A stretch of 42,741 nucleotides of DNA from an uncultured Chloroflexota bacterium (GTDB lineage Bacteria; Chloroflexota; Chloroflexia; Thermomicrobiales; UBA6265), in assembly GCA_937901745.1 (NCBI GenBank), contig CALGSZ010000137.1, forward strand, positions 1 to 42,741. Reading direction: 5' to 3'. The notes beneath the pieces are model-generated. The model saw only the letters and a program-made list of their open reading frames with translations. It ran no database searches and was not told where the DNA came from. Both the position numbers and the translations under genes were made by a program. Positions 8,960 through 17,467 of the stretch are shown piece by piece; the first letter of the stretch is position 1; each line of letters opens with the position of its first letter.

Positions 8960-9829
8960 TTAGTAATCCCCGAAGAAGTTCATGACCAAGCGCGCGAAGC
9001 GGCGCGGCTCCTGCGACTGCAGACCGTGGCCACCGTTCGCGAATCGAATCAGCCACGACCCCGGAATGCCATTCGCGAGAATGTCCCCATTCTCGGGCGG
9101 CGTGATCACGTCCGCCGTGCCCTGAACGATCATGACCGGCACGTTGATATTGCCGAGCTGATCGTAAATGCCGGGCCATTCGAAAATCGCCTTGACCTGC
9201 AGCTCGACCGCTTGCGGATCGATCGGCTCGGTTGGCCGGTCGAAGACCGACAGCACGTACGCAAAGTTTTGCTGCAGCCAATCCTGCGGGAAGAGCAGGC
9301 CCAGCAGCCGCTCGCCCTGCTCCTCCGGCGTGCCGGAGGGGTCCGTCAGCGCCTGCCAGATCTCATCCGGCGGGTTGACGGCATTGGGACCGCCACAGTC
9401 ACCGGCGTATGACACCACGTTCTTGACGAGTTCCGGGTACCGCAAGGCGAGGTCCAGCACCACGGAACCGCCCATCGACCAGCCGAGCACGTTCGTCGGG
9501 CCGATGTTTAGCGCCTGGATCAGCCCGGCCGCATCGTCCGCGAGTTGACCAAACTCGTACGGCCCACTGCCCGATGAGGCGCCCATGCCGCGATGATCAT
9601 ACAGGACCAGCATGTACCGCTCGGCGAGCGTCGCCAGGAACGTGGGATCCCACAGATCCATGGTCGCCAGCGAGCCCATGACCATCAGTAACGGCTCACC
9701 TTGGCCAATGACTCGATACGCGATCCAGATGTCGCCGACCTGAACGTGCCGAGTCTTGATTTCATAGAGCGTTGGCGCCAAATCCGCCGTCGGCGAATGC
9801 GAGGCATCGCGGCAGCTGCCAGTCCTCAA
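8960..9829 (-). CDS. Alpha/beta-fold hydrolase
   Basis: Up to 289 residues. The domain starts near residue 22 (LYEIKTRHVQVGDIWIAY) and shows the usual order: oxyanion-side motif LMVMGSLATMD, YDHRGMG (78-83), nucleophile elbow GWSMGG with Ser118, acid Asp240 in GTADVITP, and His268 in NGGHGL. This is a complete Ser-Asp-His triad, so the enzyme should be active as an esterase, lipase or related hydrolase; the substrate cannot be read from sequence. The start is uncertain: the only start codon ahead of the domain is a TTG at 9829, with poor SD. Secreted relatives carry a signal peptide, so an N-terminal segment may have been lost. Confidence 0.82.
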   Translation of the reverse strand: MRTGSCRDASHSPTADLAPTLYEIKTRHVQVGDIWIAYRVIGQGEPLLMVMGSLATMDLWDPTFLATLAERYMLVLYDHRGMGASSGSGPYEFGQLADDAAGLIQALNIGPTNVLGWSMGGSVVLDLALRYPELVKNVVSYAGDCGGPNAVNPPDEIWQALTDPSGTPEEQGERLLGLLFPQDWLQQNFAYVLSVFDRPTEPIDPQAVELQVKAIFEWPGIYDQLGNINVPVMIVQGTADVITPPENGDILANGIPGSWLIRFANGGHGLQSQEPRRFARLVMNFFGDY

Positions 9830-10113
9830 CCGGAGTGATCGCCGTTCCCCGTATGGGAATACTATCGCTAACTGCTCCGCACGGCGTCAATGAACGGGAT
9901 TGACCGGTTGGTACCGCTTCTAGGACCTGTGGCTCCAATTCATGGATTAGCTCGGGTTGTCCAGCCAAGAGTCCTACGATTCCGCGCATTGGGCTCCTAC
10001 CTCACGGTACAGCTACTCCTCAGCGGCAGGAGCGGGCCGGCCCTGGCGATTCCTCGCGTGCTACCATAATGACGAGGCGCGGGCGCTCCCGTGCGTCCAC
10101 CGCCGGAATGAAC

Positions 10114-10185
10114 GGGCCTGTAGCTCAGTGGTAGAGCACGGGGCTCATAACCCCAGGGTCGCGGGTTCGAATCCTGCCGGGCCCA
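10114..10185 (+). tRNA. tRNA with CAT anticodon (elongator Met or Ile2)
   Basis: Acceptor GGGCCTG pairs with CGGGCCC, the D arm is GCTC/GAGC with a short AGTGGTA loop, the anticodon CAT is at 10146-10148 in loop CTCATAA, and the T arm is GCGGG-TTCGAAT-CCTGC. The discriminator is A185 and no CCA is encoded. The paired G1-C72 argues against initiator tRNA. The D and T arms resemble elongator Met, but C4-G69 and C5-G68 in the acceptor are features seen in E. coli and B. subtilis tRNA-Ile2. A C27-A43 mismatch ends the anticodon stem. Identity between Met and lysidine-Ile2 is unresolved. Confidence 0.93.
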
Positions 10186-10243
10186 CCTCGCCAGAGCCCG
10201 CTCCCCCCGCGAGCGCTGGCGGCAATCCATCCCGCAGACCGGC

Positions 10244-10252
10244 TGCTATACT
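10244..10252 (+). promoter_or_regulatory. Extended -10 promoter of rsfS
   Basis: TGCTATACT matches an extended -10 (TGN-TATACT). No -35 is evident, as is usual for extended -10 promoters. A start near 10259 would give a leader of about 58 nt before rsfS. The same element precedes folD (37422) and, as TGGTATACT, der and ftsH. Confidence 0.55.
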
Positions 10253-10304
10253 TGCTGGCAGCACCAATTTTTCTCGAAGCCTTGGGCTGTGGGCTGTACC
10301 TGCG

Positions 10305-10319
10305 AAGGAGGTCACCATC
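10305..10319 (+). promoter_or_regulatory. Strong ribosome-binding site leading to an ATC codon
   Basis: AAGGAGGT (10305-10312) is a near-perfect anti-SD complement. The only in-frame codon at ideal spacing is ATC at 10317 (5 nt after GGAGG). No ATG, GTG or TTG exists in this frame between the tRNA at 10185 and the conserved RsfS domain at about 10377. Confidence 0.6.
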
Positions 10320-10715
10320 ACCGCGCGTCCCTCGCCGTCGAACCAGAGTAAAGCGACATCAGCCCCACCAGGCACGAGCCGGGAGCTTGCGCTCCGGATC
10401 GCGGAGATTCTGGCAGACACGCCAGCAGCCGATACGCTCGTCCTGGATATTCAGCAATTGTCCTCCTTCGCCGACTTCTTCGTGATCTGCTCGGGCGAGA
10501 ATGAGCGTCAGCTCCGAGCAATCTCGGAAGAGATCATGGAAAAACTGGCGGAGATGGGCATTCGGCCTGAACGAACCGAAGGCAGCCCGGCTTCAGGCTG
10601 GATCGTGCTCGATTTTGGTGAGGCTATCGTACATATCTTCGATGCCGACCAACGAGCCTACTACCGCCTCGAGGCCGTATGGGCCGATGCCCCGACGCTT
10701 CTCGCCATTCAATAA
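10317..10715 (+). CDS. rsfS: Ribosome silencing factor RsfS
   Basis: About 132 residues from the proposed ATC start (read as M-T-A-R-P). The RsfS/Iojap domain covers about 22-125: LALRIAEIL, TLVLDIQQLSSFADFFVICSG, NERQLRAISEEI, SGWIVLDFGEAIVHIFD and YYRLEAVW. RsfS binds ribosomal protein uL14 on the 50S subunit and blocks subunit joining during starvation. The frame is open far upstream, even through the tRNA gene, but that part is not coding. Start choice rests on the strong SD and the absence of any canonical start; use of ATC is inference. The next gene follows 15 nt later, so the two are probably cotranscribed. Confidence 0.9.
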   Translation: MTARPSPSNQSKATSAPPGTSRELALRIAEILADTPAADTLVLDIQQLSSFADFFVICSGENERQLRAISEEIMEKLAEMGIRPERTEGSPASGWIVLDFGEAIVHIFDADQRAYYRLEAVWADAPTLLAIQ

Positions 10716-10730
10716 AGGAACTCAGGCGGC

Positions 10731-10949
10731 ATGAACGCAAATGGTCACGGCACGAGCGATCCGAACAACCCCGATCCGGTCGTGCCGTTCCTAATTGGAG
10801 CCGCCGTCGGCGGCGTGGCCGGCGCCATCGTAGGCACCTTGCTCAGTCAGCATACGACACACCTGATCGCCTCGCTGATCGCGATCGCCGATCGGCGGCT
10901 CCGCGAGTCAGAGCGAGAGCGGCTCCGGTTCGAACTCCTCCTCCAATAA
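10731..10949 (+). CDS. Small glycine-zipper membrane protein
   Basis: 72 residues. A hydrophilic start rich in Asn/Asp/Pro is followed by FLIGAAVGGVAGAIVGTLL (20-38), one transmembrane segment with glycine spacing typical of YtxH-like and other glycine-zipper proteins. The C-terminal half is a charged amphipathic helix (RRLRESERERLRFELLLQ), possibly coiled coil. It lies 15 nt after rsfS and its codon use resembles the neighbours, so it is likely real and in the same transcript. Function unknown; helix packing through the Gly motif suggests self-association in the membrane. Confidence 0.68.
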   Translation: MNANGHGTSDPNNPDPVVPFLIGAAVGGVAGAIVGTLLSQHTTHLIASLIAIADRRLRESERERLRFELLLQ

Positions 10950-10964
10950 CCCCGCGAGTTTGAA

Positions 10965-12080
10965 TTACTCGCGTCCGGGAATCATCGTCGTGGGCGCGGT
11001 GCGCTTGCGGTCGCGCGGCCGGCGCGGGCGCTTCCCTCGAATCGCCATTCCGCCGACAGTTCCGAGCAGCACGAGACCGAGCGCCATCATTGCCACCAGC
11101 TTCGCCTCCCGCGTCGGGAGGATGAGCGCCAGCGCGCCGAACGCGGCCGAAACACCGGCCACGAAAGCGACGATCTGCGCCTGGCTCCATCCCTGATCAA
11201 GCAAGCGGTGATGGAGATGGCCCCGGTCGGCCTTGACGGGCGACTGGCCGTGGACGATCCGATAGAAGATGACCCAGGCGACATCGAGGATCGGCAACCC
11301 GACCGCGAGCAGGGCTGTCGCGATCTTGGCTCCCCCGATAATCGCCAGTACGGCTAATGCAAATCCCAGGAAGTTGGCTCCGGTGTCTCCCAGAATGATG
11401 CGGGCTGGGTGCCAGTTGAATGGCAGAAATCCAATGAGCGCCGCGCCAAGCGCGAGCGGGAGGATGGAAATGGTGAACTGTGGATCGTTGCGCGGCCAGA
11501 AATAGGTGTGGAGAAAAAGCACGCCGCAGGCGACGAGCGTCACGGAGGATGCCAGACCGTCCAGGCCGTCAAGCCAATTGACGGTGTTCATCATCCCCAC
11601 GATCCAAAAGACCGTGAAGACCAGCGCAATGCCGAGCGGCAGTGTCACGATTCCGAAATGCGGGGCATTGAACTGATCGATGACGATGCCGTGCGAGCGG
11701 CCACGGAGCCGCGGCAGGACGACGACCAGCGCGACGCCAATCTGCAGCAGCAGCTTGGATCTTGGCGAGATGCCGAGGGCGTCGTCATAGAGCATGATCG
11801 CGACGATCAACGCGCTCCCAGCCAGCAGGAGGGCGATCCGCTCGACCTCGTCTGAATAGCGCTCGACGCCGAGGGAAAAACTCAGCGCGACACCGACGAC
11901 GAAGGCGAGGAAGACGGCCAGGCCGCCCGATCGCGGCACCGGCTTCGTGTGCACGCGCCGCGGCCCTGGCTGGTCCATCAGGTTTAGGTGGTGGCTGAGC
12001 GCGATGACACGTGGAACAAGCAGCGCGGAGACCGCCGCGGTGACGACAAAGATCGTGATCGCAATCGCCGCCTGCTCCAC
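10965..12080 (-). CDS. Undecaprenyl-phosphate GlcNAc-1-P transferase (WecA/TagO type)
   Basis: 371 residues, polytopic (about ten hydrophobic segments). It belongs to the MraY/WecA polyprenyl-phosphate hexose-1-P transferase family: early PVPRSGGLAVF motif (47-57), Asp pair in MLYDDALGI, NTVNWLDGLDGLA in the catalytic centre, ILGDTGANFLG, and the His-rich loop DRGHLHHRLLDQGW near the C terminus. Such enzymes transfer a sugar-1-phosphate from a UDP-sugar to undecaprenyl phosphate, starting teichoic acid, O-antigen or other cell-envelope glycan synthesis. The start is GTG at 12080 with GAGGTAG upstream. It sits just after glyA on the same strand (47-nt gap). MraY itself is less likely given the GGLAVF and HLHHR forms. 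Confidence 0.9.
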   Translation of the reverse strand: MEQAAIAITIFVVTAAVSALLVPRVIALSHHLNLMDQPGPRRVHTKPVPRSGGLAVFLAFVVGVALSFSLGVERYSDEVERIALLLAGSALIVAIMLYDDALGISPRSKLLLQIGVALVVVLPRLRGRSHGIVIDQFNAPHFGIVTLPLGIALVFTVFWIVGMMNTVNWLDGLDGLASSVTLVACGVLFLHTYFWPRNDPQFTISILPLALGAALIGFLPFNWHPARIILGDTGANFLGFALAVLAIIGGAKIATALLAVGLPILDVAWVIFYRIVHGQSPVKADRGHLHHRLLDQGWSQAQIVAFVAGVSAAFGALALILPTREAKLVAMMALGLVLLGTVGGMAIRGKRPRRPRDRKRTAPTTMIPGRE

Positions 12081-12127
12081 GGTGGTAGGCTACCTCGGCG
12101 TGTCGAATCCTGGGCCCGCGGCGCCAG

Positions 12128-13384
12128 CTATTCGTCGACGCCAGGGAGGGGGAAGCGGGAAGTGAGGTCGCGCACCTCCTCCGCCACCCGCGCCCGAATG
12201 GTCTCGTCGTCCGGATTGTGCAGAATCTCCGCGATCATCCGCCCGATCTGCCGCATTTCCTCCGGACCGAATCCCCGCGTCGTGGTCGCTGGCGTGCCAA
12301 CCCGGATTCCGCTGCCTTGAGTCGGCGGGCGAGTGTCGCCCGGAATCGTGTTCTTGTTGACCGTGATGCCGACGGCGTCCAGCGCCTTCTCCGCCTGTTT
12401 CCCGCTAAGTCCGATCGCACCAACGTCGACGAGCATCAAGTGCGTGTCGGTCCCGCCGGAAACGATCGGCAGGCCATGCTCCTTGAGAGCGGCGGCGAGC
12501 ACCTTCGCGTTCTCGATAACTGCTTGAGCATAGGCGCGGAACGATGGCTGGAGCGCCTCGCCGAACGCGACCGCCTTACCGGCGATGACGTGCATCAAGG
12601 GACCACCTTGCAAGCCCGGGAAGAGCGTCTTGTCGACCGCCTTCGCGAGCGACTCATCGGTCAGGATCATCCCGCCGCGCGGTCCCCGCAGCGTCTTGTG
12701 CGTCGTCGTCGTGGTGATGTGCGCGTGGCCGATCGGGCTCGGCAGTAGGCCAGCCGCGATCAGCCCGGCCGGGTGGGCGATGTCCGCGACGAGGTAGGCG
12801 CCGACTTCATCGGCGATTGCGCGGAATCGCGCATAATCGATCGCCCGGCTGTACGCGCTGGCGCCGGCGATGATCGCCTTCGGTCGGACCTCCTTTGCCT
12901 TCGCCAGCACCGCGTCGTAGTCGATCATCCCGGTGCTCGGATCGACGCCGTAGAAGTGGGCTTCGAAAAGGCGGCCGGAAAAGTTGACCGCTAGGCCGTG
13001 CGTTAGGTGGCCGCCTTCCTGGAGACTCATGCCAAGGATGCGATCGCCTGGCTCCATGATCGCCAGGTACGCGGCGAGATTCGCGTTGGCGCCGGAGTGC
13101 GGCTGGACATTGGCGTGCTCAGCCCCGAACAGCTTCTTGGCGCGCTCAATGGCCAGGCTTTCGACCTGGTCCATGAATTCGCAGCCACCGTAGTACCGCT
13201 TCCCCGGATACCCCTCCGCATACTTGTTGGTCATGACGCTGCCAACGGCCTCGAGCACCGCTCGGCTCACGAAGTTCTCAGACGCGATCAATTCGATCCC
13301 GTCCCGTTGCCGGCGGATCTCACCTTCGATGGCAGCCGAGACCTCAGGGTCGGTGGCGTGCAACGACCGGGAAGCTGTCAGCAT
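12128..13384 (-). CDS. glyA: Serine hydroxymethyltransferase
   Basis: 418 residues, the normal bacterial length. Family motifs: ELIASENFVS (31-40), the Tyr motif YPGKRYYGGCE, QPHSGANANLAAY, and the PLP lysine Lys230 in TTTTTHKTLRGPRGG. It converts serine and tetrahydrofolate to glycine and 5,10-methylene-THF, the main entry of one-carbon units, and so connects with gcv, the folD-like gene and the pur genes in this window. ATG start at 13384. Divergent from galE; probably cotranscribed with the WecA-type gene downstream. Confidence 0.97.
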   Translation of the reverse strand: MLTASRSLHATDPEVSAAIEGEIRRQRDGIELIASENFVSRAVLEAVGSVMTNKYAEGYPGKRYYGGCEFMDQVESLAIERAKKLFGAEHANVQPHSGANANLAAYLAIMEPGDRILGMSLQEGGHLTHGLAVNFSGRLFEAHFYGVDPSTGMIDYDAVLAKAKEVRPKAIIAGASAYSRAIDYARFRAIADEVGAYLVADIAHPAGLIAAGLLPSPIGHAHITTTTTHKTLRGPRGGMILTDESLAKAVDKTLFPGLQGGPLMHVIAGKAVAFGEALQPSFRAYAQAVIENAKVLAAALKEHGLPIVSGGTDTHLMLVDVGAIGLSGKQAEKALDAVGITVNKNTIPGDTRPPTQGSGIRVGTPATTTRGFGPEEMRQIGRMIAEILHNPDDETIRARVAEEVRDLTSRFPLPGVDE

Positions 13385-13436
13385 AAGTCGTCCTCAGTGC
13401 TACTCGGTAGGCGATTCGGGGCACCATGCGCCGGCT

Positions 13437-13445
13437 AGTGTACCA
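13437..13445 (-). promoter_or_regulatory. Extended -10 promoter of glyA
   Basis: On the minus strand the site reads TGGTACACT, one base from the TGGTATACT of der and ftsH. A start about 7 nt downstream gives a leader of about 46 nt to the glyA ATG. No clear -35. Confidence 0.45.
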
Positions 13446-13501
13446 TGCAGCCTCGGGTCCAATACGTGGACGTTGTGGGGTAGTGTGGAAAGAAGGAATC
13501 A

Positions 13502-14497
13502 ATGCGCGTACTCGTGACCGGCGGCGCCGGCTACATCGGCAGCGTCGCCGTTGAGCTGCTCCTGCGGCGCGGAGACGACGTCGCGATTCTCGACAATTTG
13601 TGGCGGGGGCATGCCGCCGCCGTTCCACCGGGCGTCAAGCTGTACTGCGTCGACCTGCGCGACGCGGATGCGGTACGTGAGGCTGTCGCCGACGCGCGGC
13701 CAGATGCTGTCTTGCACTTCGGCGGCGCGATCATCGTCCCGGAGTCGGTGAAAGATCCGGCGCTCTACTTCGGCATCAACACGGTCGGCACCTACAACCT
13801 GCTCGAGGCGATGCGCGCGGCGGACGTGCGCAAGATCGTCTTCTCCTCCACCGCGGCGGTCTACGGCAACCCGACCCAGCTTCCGCTCACCGAGGACTCG
13901 CCGACCGACCCGATCAATCCGTACGGCCGATCAAAACTCATGATCGAGCAGATGCTGGAGTGGCACGATCGGGCCTACGGGCTCCGCTACGTCGCGTTCC
14001 GCTACTTCAACGTCGCGGGCGCCACCGAGCGCTGCGGCGAGCACCACGAGCCGGAGACGCACATCATTCCGCTGGCGCTGTACGCGCTCCTTGGCAAGCG
14101 TGATCACTTCACGATCTTCGGCACTGACTATCCCACGCGGGACGGAACCGCCATCCGCGATTATGTCCACGTCGTTGACCTTGCCGAAGCGCATCTCCTC
14201 GCTCTGGATGCCCTGGCCGCGCGGGACGAAAGCCTCGGCGCTGTCAACCTCGGCACGCGAGACGGCTTCACCGTTCGGGAAGTGGTCCAGGCGGTCGAGC
14301 GCGTCACTGGGAAATCGCTACCGGTCGTCGTCGGTCCACGGCGGGAAGGCGACGCGCCGATCCTCATCGCCGACAGCACGAAGGCGCGCACGCTCCTTGG
14401 CTGGGAGCCGAAGCGCTCGACGCTTGACGAGATGATTCGCAGCGCCTGGGAATGGTTCCTCAAGCACCCAGAGGGCTACAAGCAGGACACCGCGTGA
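13502..14497 (+). CDS. galE: UDP-glucose 4-epimerase
   Basis: 331 residues, extended short-chain dehydrogenase fold. NAD-binding motif GGAGYIGS (7-14), catalytic Ser/Thr in FSSTAAVYG (114-122), and Tyr141-x3-Lys145 in YGRSKLMIEQ. The C-terminal substrate domain includes RDGTAIRDYVHVVDLAEAHL and NLGTRDGFTVREV, both typical of GalE. It interconverts UDP-glucose and UDP-galactose (or the N-acetyl forms) for cell-surface glycans, in keeping with the nearby WecA-type gene. An AAGGA ribosome site precedes the ATG. Convergent with der. Confidence 0.95.
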   Translation: MRVLVTGGAGYIGSVAVELLLRRGDDVAILDNLWRGHAAAVPPGVKLYCVDLRDADAVREAVADARPDAVLHFGGAIIVPESVKDPALYFGINTVGTYNLLEAMRAADVRKIVFSSTAAVYGNPTQLPLTEDSPTDPINPYGRSKLMIEQMLEWHDRAYGLRYVAFRYFNVAGATERCGEHHEPETHIIPLALYALLGKRDHFTIFGTDYPTRDGTAIRDYVHVVDLAEAHLLALDALAARDESLGAVNLGTRDGFTVREVVQAVERVTGKSLPVVVGPRREGDAPILIADSTKARTLLGWEPKRSTLDEMIRSAWEWFLKHPEGYKQDTA

Positions 14498-14505
14498 GGG
14501 AGAGG

Positions 14506-14539
14506 GACCGGTTCGCGGTCAAGGCGCGGCGAGCCGGTC
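14506..14539. terminator. Hairpin between convergent galE and der
   Basis: Arms 14506-14516 (GACCGGTTCGC) and 14529-14539 (GCGAGCCGGTC) pair with one G-U and a 12-nt loop, 9 nt after galE. No T tract follows on either strand, so this is only a candidate terminator or RNA end-protecting stem. The rest of the 14498-14620 gap shows nothing else. Confidence 0.35.
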
Positions 14540-14620
14540 AACAAACCCGGTCAGTGCTGCCTAACGAGGACGCGAGGAGCGAAAGTCCATGGCCGCGGTG
14601 GATCGGAAATCTCCCCGGTC

Positions 14621-15952
14621 TTACTCCTCGCGGCCGCGGAAGCTCATGCGGATCGGCGTACCGACGAACCCGAAATTCTCCCGGAGCTGGTTCTCGAGGT
14701 AACGCCGGTACGAGAAGTGAACGGCCTGCGGGTCGTTGCAGAAAAAGACGAACGTCGGCGGCGCCACGTCAACTTGCGTCACGTAATAGAACTTGAGCCA
14801 CTTGCCAGGCTTGCTCGGCGGTTGATGCTTCGCCACCGCCTCCCGCAGCATCTTGTTGAGCTGCGCCGTGGGGACTCGCTTGTTCCGTTCCTCCACGACA
14901 TGCAGCGCGACCTCTAGCACCTGGTGAACGCGCTGGCCGTACTTCGCGGAGATGAACGTCAGCGGCACGTACGGCATGAAGTCGAGCGCCTCGCGGGCCT
15001 TCTCGCGGTACTCGTCCATCGTCGTGGGCCCCTTCTCGACGAGGTCCCATTTATTGACGACGACGACCATCCCCTTCTTCTGCTCTTCGACGTAGCCGGC
15101 GATGTGCAGGTCCTGGGCGGTAAAGCTCTCCGTGGCGTCAATGACGAGGAGCACCACATCGGCGCGATCGATCGCGCGCATCGAGCGCAGCACGCTGAAG
15201 TGCTCGATCCCCCGCTCGATGCGGCCCTTGCGTCGAATCCCAGCGGTGTCGATGAGCGTCAACGGCTGGCCGGCCCAGACGAGCTGCGTGTCGAGTGTGT
15301 CTCGCGTCGTCCCCGGCACATCGCTGACGATCGCCCGCTCCTGCCCGAGCAAGGCGTTGAGTAGGCGGCTCTTGCCAACGTTCGGCCGGCCGACGATCGC
15401 GATCTTGGGCCCCTCGGTCTCCGGCTCTTCCTCGAACTCGGGCAAGGCCTCGACGATCCTGTCGAGGAGATCTCCGGTCCCTGACCCGTGGAATGCCGAG
15501 ATCGGAATGGGCTCACCGAGGCCGAGGTTGTAGAACTCGACGGCGTTTTCGCGCCGGGCGAGATTGTCGGCTTTATTCGCGGCAACGATGGTGGGCTTGT
15601 CCGTGCGGCGAAGGAGATCGGCGACCTCATAGTCGCCCGCGGTGATCCCCTCTTTCGCGTCGACCATCAGGACGATGACGTCCGCTTCCTCGATGGCGCT
15701 CTGGGCCTGCTCCCGAGTGTGCTTGAGAATCTCCGCCAGCGACGACGCCTCGATCTCGCGCTCGTCCTGGAGACCAGCGGTGTCAACGACGGTGAACTCG
15801 ACGCCCGCCCATTCCGCGGTGCCATAGACGCGGTCGCGAGTCGTGCCGGGGAGGTCTTCGACGATCGCCCGCCGCTCGCCGATCAAGCGGTTGAAAAGCG
15901 TCGACTTGCCGACGTTCGGCCGACCGACGATGGCAACGATAGGCTTCGGCAC
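14621..15952 (-). CDS. der: Ribosome biogenesis GTPase Der (EngA)
   Basis: 443 residues with two tandem GTPase domains, unique to Der. P-loops GRPNVGKS at 10-17 and 188-195, switch/G3 motifs DTAGLQ and DTAGIRRKGRI, G4 motifs NKAD and NKWD, followed by a C-terminal KH-like domain (from about 350; KFYYVTQVDVAPPTFVFFCNDP). It acts in 50S subunit assembly and is essential in many bacteria. GTG start at 15952 with a weak SD. It follows gcvPA on the same strand but has its own likely promoter at 16050-16058. Confidence 0.97.
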   Translation of the reverse strand: MPKPIVAIVGRPNVGKSTLFNRLIGERRAIVEDLPGTTRDRVYGTAEWAGVEFTVVDTAGLQDEREIEASSLAEILKHTREQAQSAIEEADVIVLMVDAKEGITAGDYEVADLLRRTDKPTIVAANKADNLARRENAVEFYNLGLGEPIPISAFHGSGTGDLLDRIVEALPEFEEEPETEGPKIAIVGRPNVGKSRLLNALLGQERAIVSDVPGTTRDTLDTQLVWAGQPLTLIDTAGIRRKGRIERGIEHFSVLRSMRAIDRADVVLLVIDATESFTAQDLHIAGYVEEQKKGMVVVVNKWDLVEKGPTTMDEYREKAREALDFMPYVPLTFISAKYGQRVHQVLEVALHVVEERNKRVPTAQLNKMLREAVAKHQPPSKPGKWLKFYYVTQVDVAPPTFVFFCNDPQAVHFSYRRYLENQLRENFGFVGTPIRMSFRGREE

Positions 15953-16022
15953 AGATTCTTACTCAACTCGGCCCCTGCTGACGACGGGGCCTCACAATTT
16001 CAGAAGGGACGGACACACCAAA

Positions 16023-16045
16023 CGCCGGCGCGAAACTTGCCGGCG
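16023..16045 (-). terminator. GC hairpin after gcvPA
   Basis: Arms CGCCGGC and GCCGGCG (16023-16029, 16039-16045) with a 9-nt loop; on the minus strand TTT follows. It may terminate the pur-gcv transcript. It also overlaps the predicted transcription start of der, so its role is uncertain. A second short stem (15970-15975 with 15986-15991) lies in the der leader. Confidence 0.4.
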
Positions 16046-16049
16046 CCTC

Positions 16050-16058
16050 AGTATACCA
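16050..16058 (-). promoter_or_regulatory. Extended -10 promoter of der
   Basis: Minus-strand TGGTATACT in the 129-nt gap between gcvPA and der. It would start transcription near 16043, giving a leader of about 90 nt. It is identical to the element before ftsH. No -35 match. Confidence 0.55.
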
Positions 16059-16081
16059 AAGAAAAGTTGCGGGATTGCCGG

Positions 16082-17425
16082 TTACGACCGCGCCAGCACG
16101 GCGACGAAGCGGTCGATGCCAGCCCGGTTGTTCAGCTCCGTCGCGCAGAGCAAGAGGTGATGATCAAGCGACGGATCCACGATTCCGAGATCGAGACCGC
16201 CAACAATCCCGTGCTCGGCCAACCGCCGGTTCACTTGCGCGGCCGGCTCCGGCGCGCGCACGACGAACTCATGGAAGAACGGCGCATCCAGCGCCAGCTC
16301 GTAGCCGGGCAGCTCCGTGATCCGCTGCGCTAGATAGTGCGCGTTCTGATAGCAGCGGCGCGCGACCTCGCGGAACCCTTCTGGGCCGACGCTGGCCATG
16401 TAGACCGTCGCTGCCGTCGCCATAAGTCCCTGGTTGGTGCAGATGTTGCTCGTCGCCTTCTCGCGCCGGATGTGCTGTTCGCGCGTCTGCAGGGTCAGAA
16501 CGAACCCGCGCTTTCCCTCCGCGTCAGTCGTCACGCCGGCGAGGCGACCGGGCATTTGCCGGACGAATGCCTGCTTGCTCGCGAGTAACCCGACATACGG
16601 TCCGCCGTAGCTCTGCGCGACGCCGAGCGACTGTCCCTCAGCGGTGACGACATCGGCTCCAAGCTCACCGGGCGGCTTGAGCAGCCCGAGCGCCACGGGG
16701 TAGGTGCTTACCACCAGCATGCCGCCGGCGCCGTGCGCGAGTTCCGCCACCGCCGCCACATCCTCGATCGCGCCGAAGAAGTTCGGATATTGCACGACGA
16801 GACACGCGAGCTCGTCGTCCAGGTAAGGACGGAACGCGTCAACCTCGTTCACGAATCCAGACGTCGGAACGGGCAATTCGACCAGCTCGACCGGCAACCC
16901 GCTGGTGTAGGTGCGGACAACGGCCCGGTAGTGCGGGTGGATGGTCCCGGACATGACGATCCGGCGCCGCTTCTTCGGCAGCGAAACCGTCATCAAGACC
17001 CCTTCGGCGAGCGCCGTCGCCCCGTCGTACAGCGAGGCGTTGGCGACCTCCATGCCGAAGAGCTCCGCGACCATGGACTGGAACTCGTAGATGACTTGGA
17101 GCGTCCCCTGGGCCACCTCCGGCTGGTACGGGGTGTACGCCGTGTAGAACTCGCCTCGAGAGATGATCTGCCCGACGGTTGCCGGAACGTAGTGCCGATA
17201 GGAGCCGGCTCCGAGATAAATGTCGCCATCAGCTGGGGCGATGTTCCGCGCGGCAAGCTCCGCGAGTCGAGCCGCGGCCTCCATTTCCGTCAATGCCGGC
17301 GGCAGATCCAACTTGGGATACCGCACGTCGGCAGGGATGGCCTCGAACAGGTCGTCCATTTCGGCGACGCCGATGGCATCGAGCATCGCCCGCCGGTCTT
17401 CGGCCGTGTGAGGGTTGAATACCAT
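16082..17425 (-). CDS. gcvPA: Glycine dehydrogenase (decarboxylating) subunit 1
   Basis: 447 residues, the usual size of the alpha subunit of the split P-protein. N terminus MVFNPHTAEDRRAMLDAIGV, then YLGAGSYRHYVPATVGQII, YTPYQPEVAQGTLQ and MEVANASLYDGATALAE are diagnostic. With GcvPB (which binds PLP through its Lys) it decarboxylates glycine and passes aminomethyl to lipoyl-GcvH. It is the last gene of the pur-gcv block. The expected partner gcvPB does not follow; der is next. gcvPB must be elsewhere if the system works. Confidence 0.96.
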   Translation of the reverse strand: MVFNPHTAEDRRAMLDAIGVAEMDDLFEAIPADVRYPKLDLPPALTEMEAAARLAELAARNIAPADGDIYLGAGSYRHYVPATVGQIISRGEFYTAYTPYQPEVAQGTLQVIYEFQSMVAELFGMEVANASLYDGATALAEGVLMTVSLPKKRRRIVMSGTIHPHYRAVVRTYTSGLPVELVELPVPTSGFVNEVDAFRPYLDDELACLVVQYPNFFGAIEDVAAVAELAHGAGGMLVVSTYPVALGLLKPPGELGADVVTAEGQSLGVAQSYGGPYVGLLASKQAFVRQMPGRLAGVTTDAEGKRGFVLTLQTREQHIRREKATSNICTNQGLMATAATVYMASVGPEGFREVARRCYQNAHYLAQRITELPGYELALDAPFFHEFVVRAPEPAAQVNRRLAEHGIVGGLDLGIVDPSLDHHLLLCATELNNRAGIDRFVAVLARS

Positions 17426-17467
17426 GCGCGGGTTGTTCCCTTCTGTTTGTCAGGAGCGAGCTTCGGC

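Noticed and set aside
9957..10316. Long N-terminal extension of the rsfS frame running through the tRNA gene
   Set aside because: It overlaps the tRNA at 10114-10185, has no protein resemblance, and a strong SD lies just before the conserved domain.
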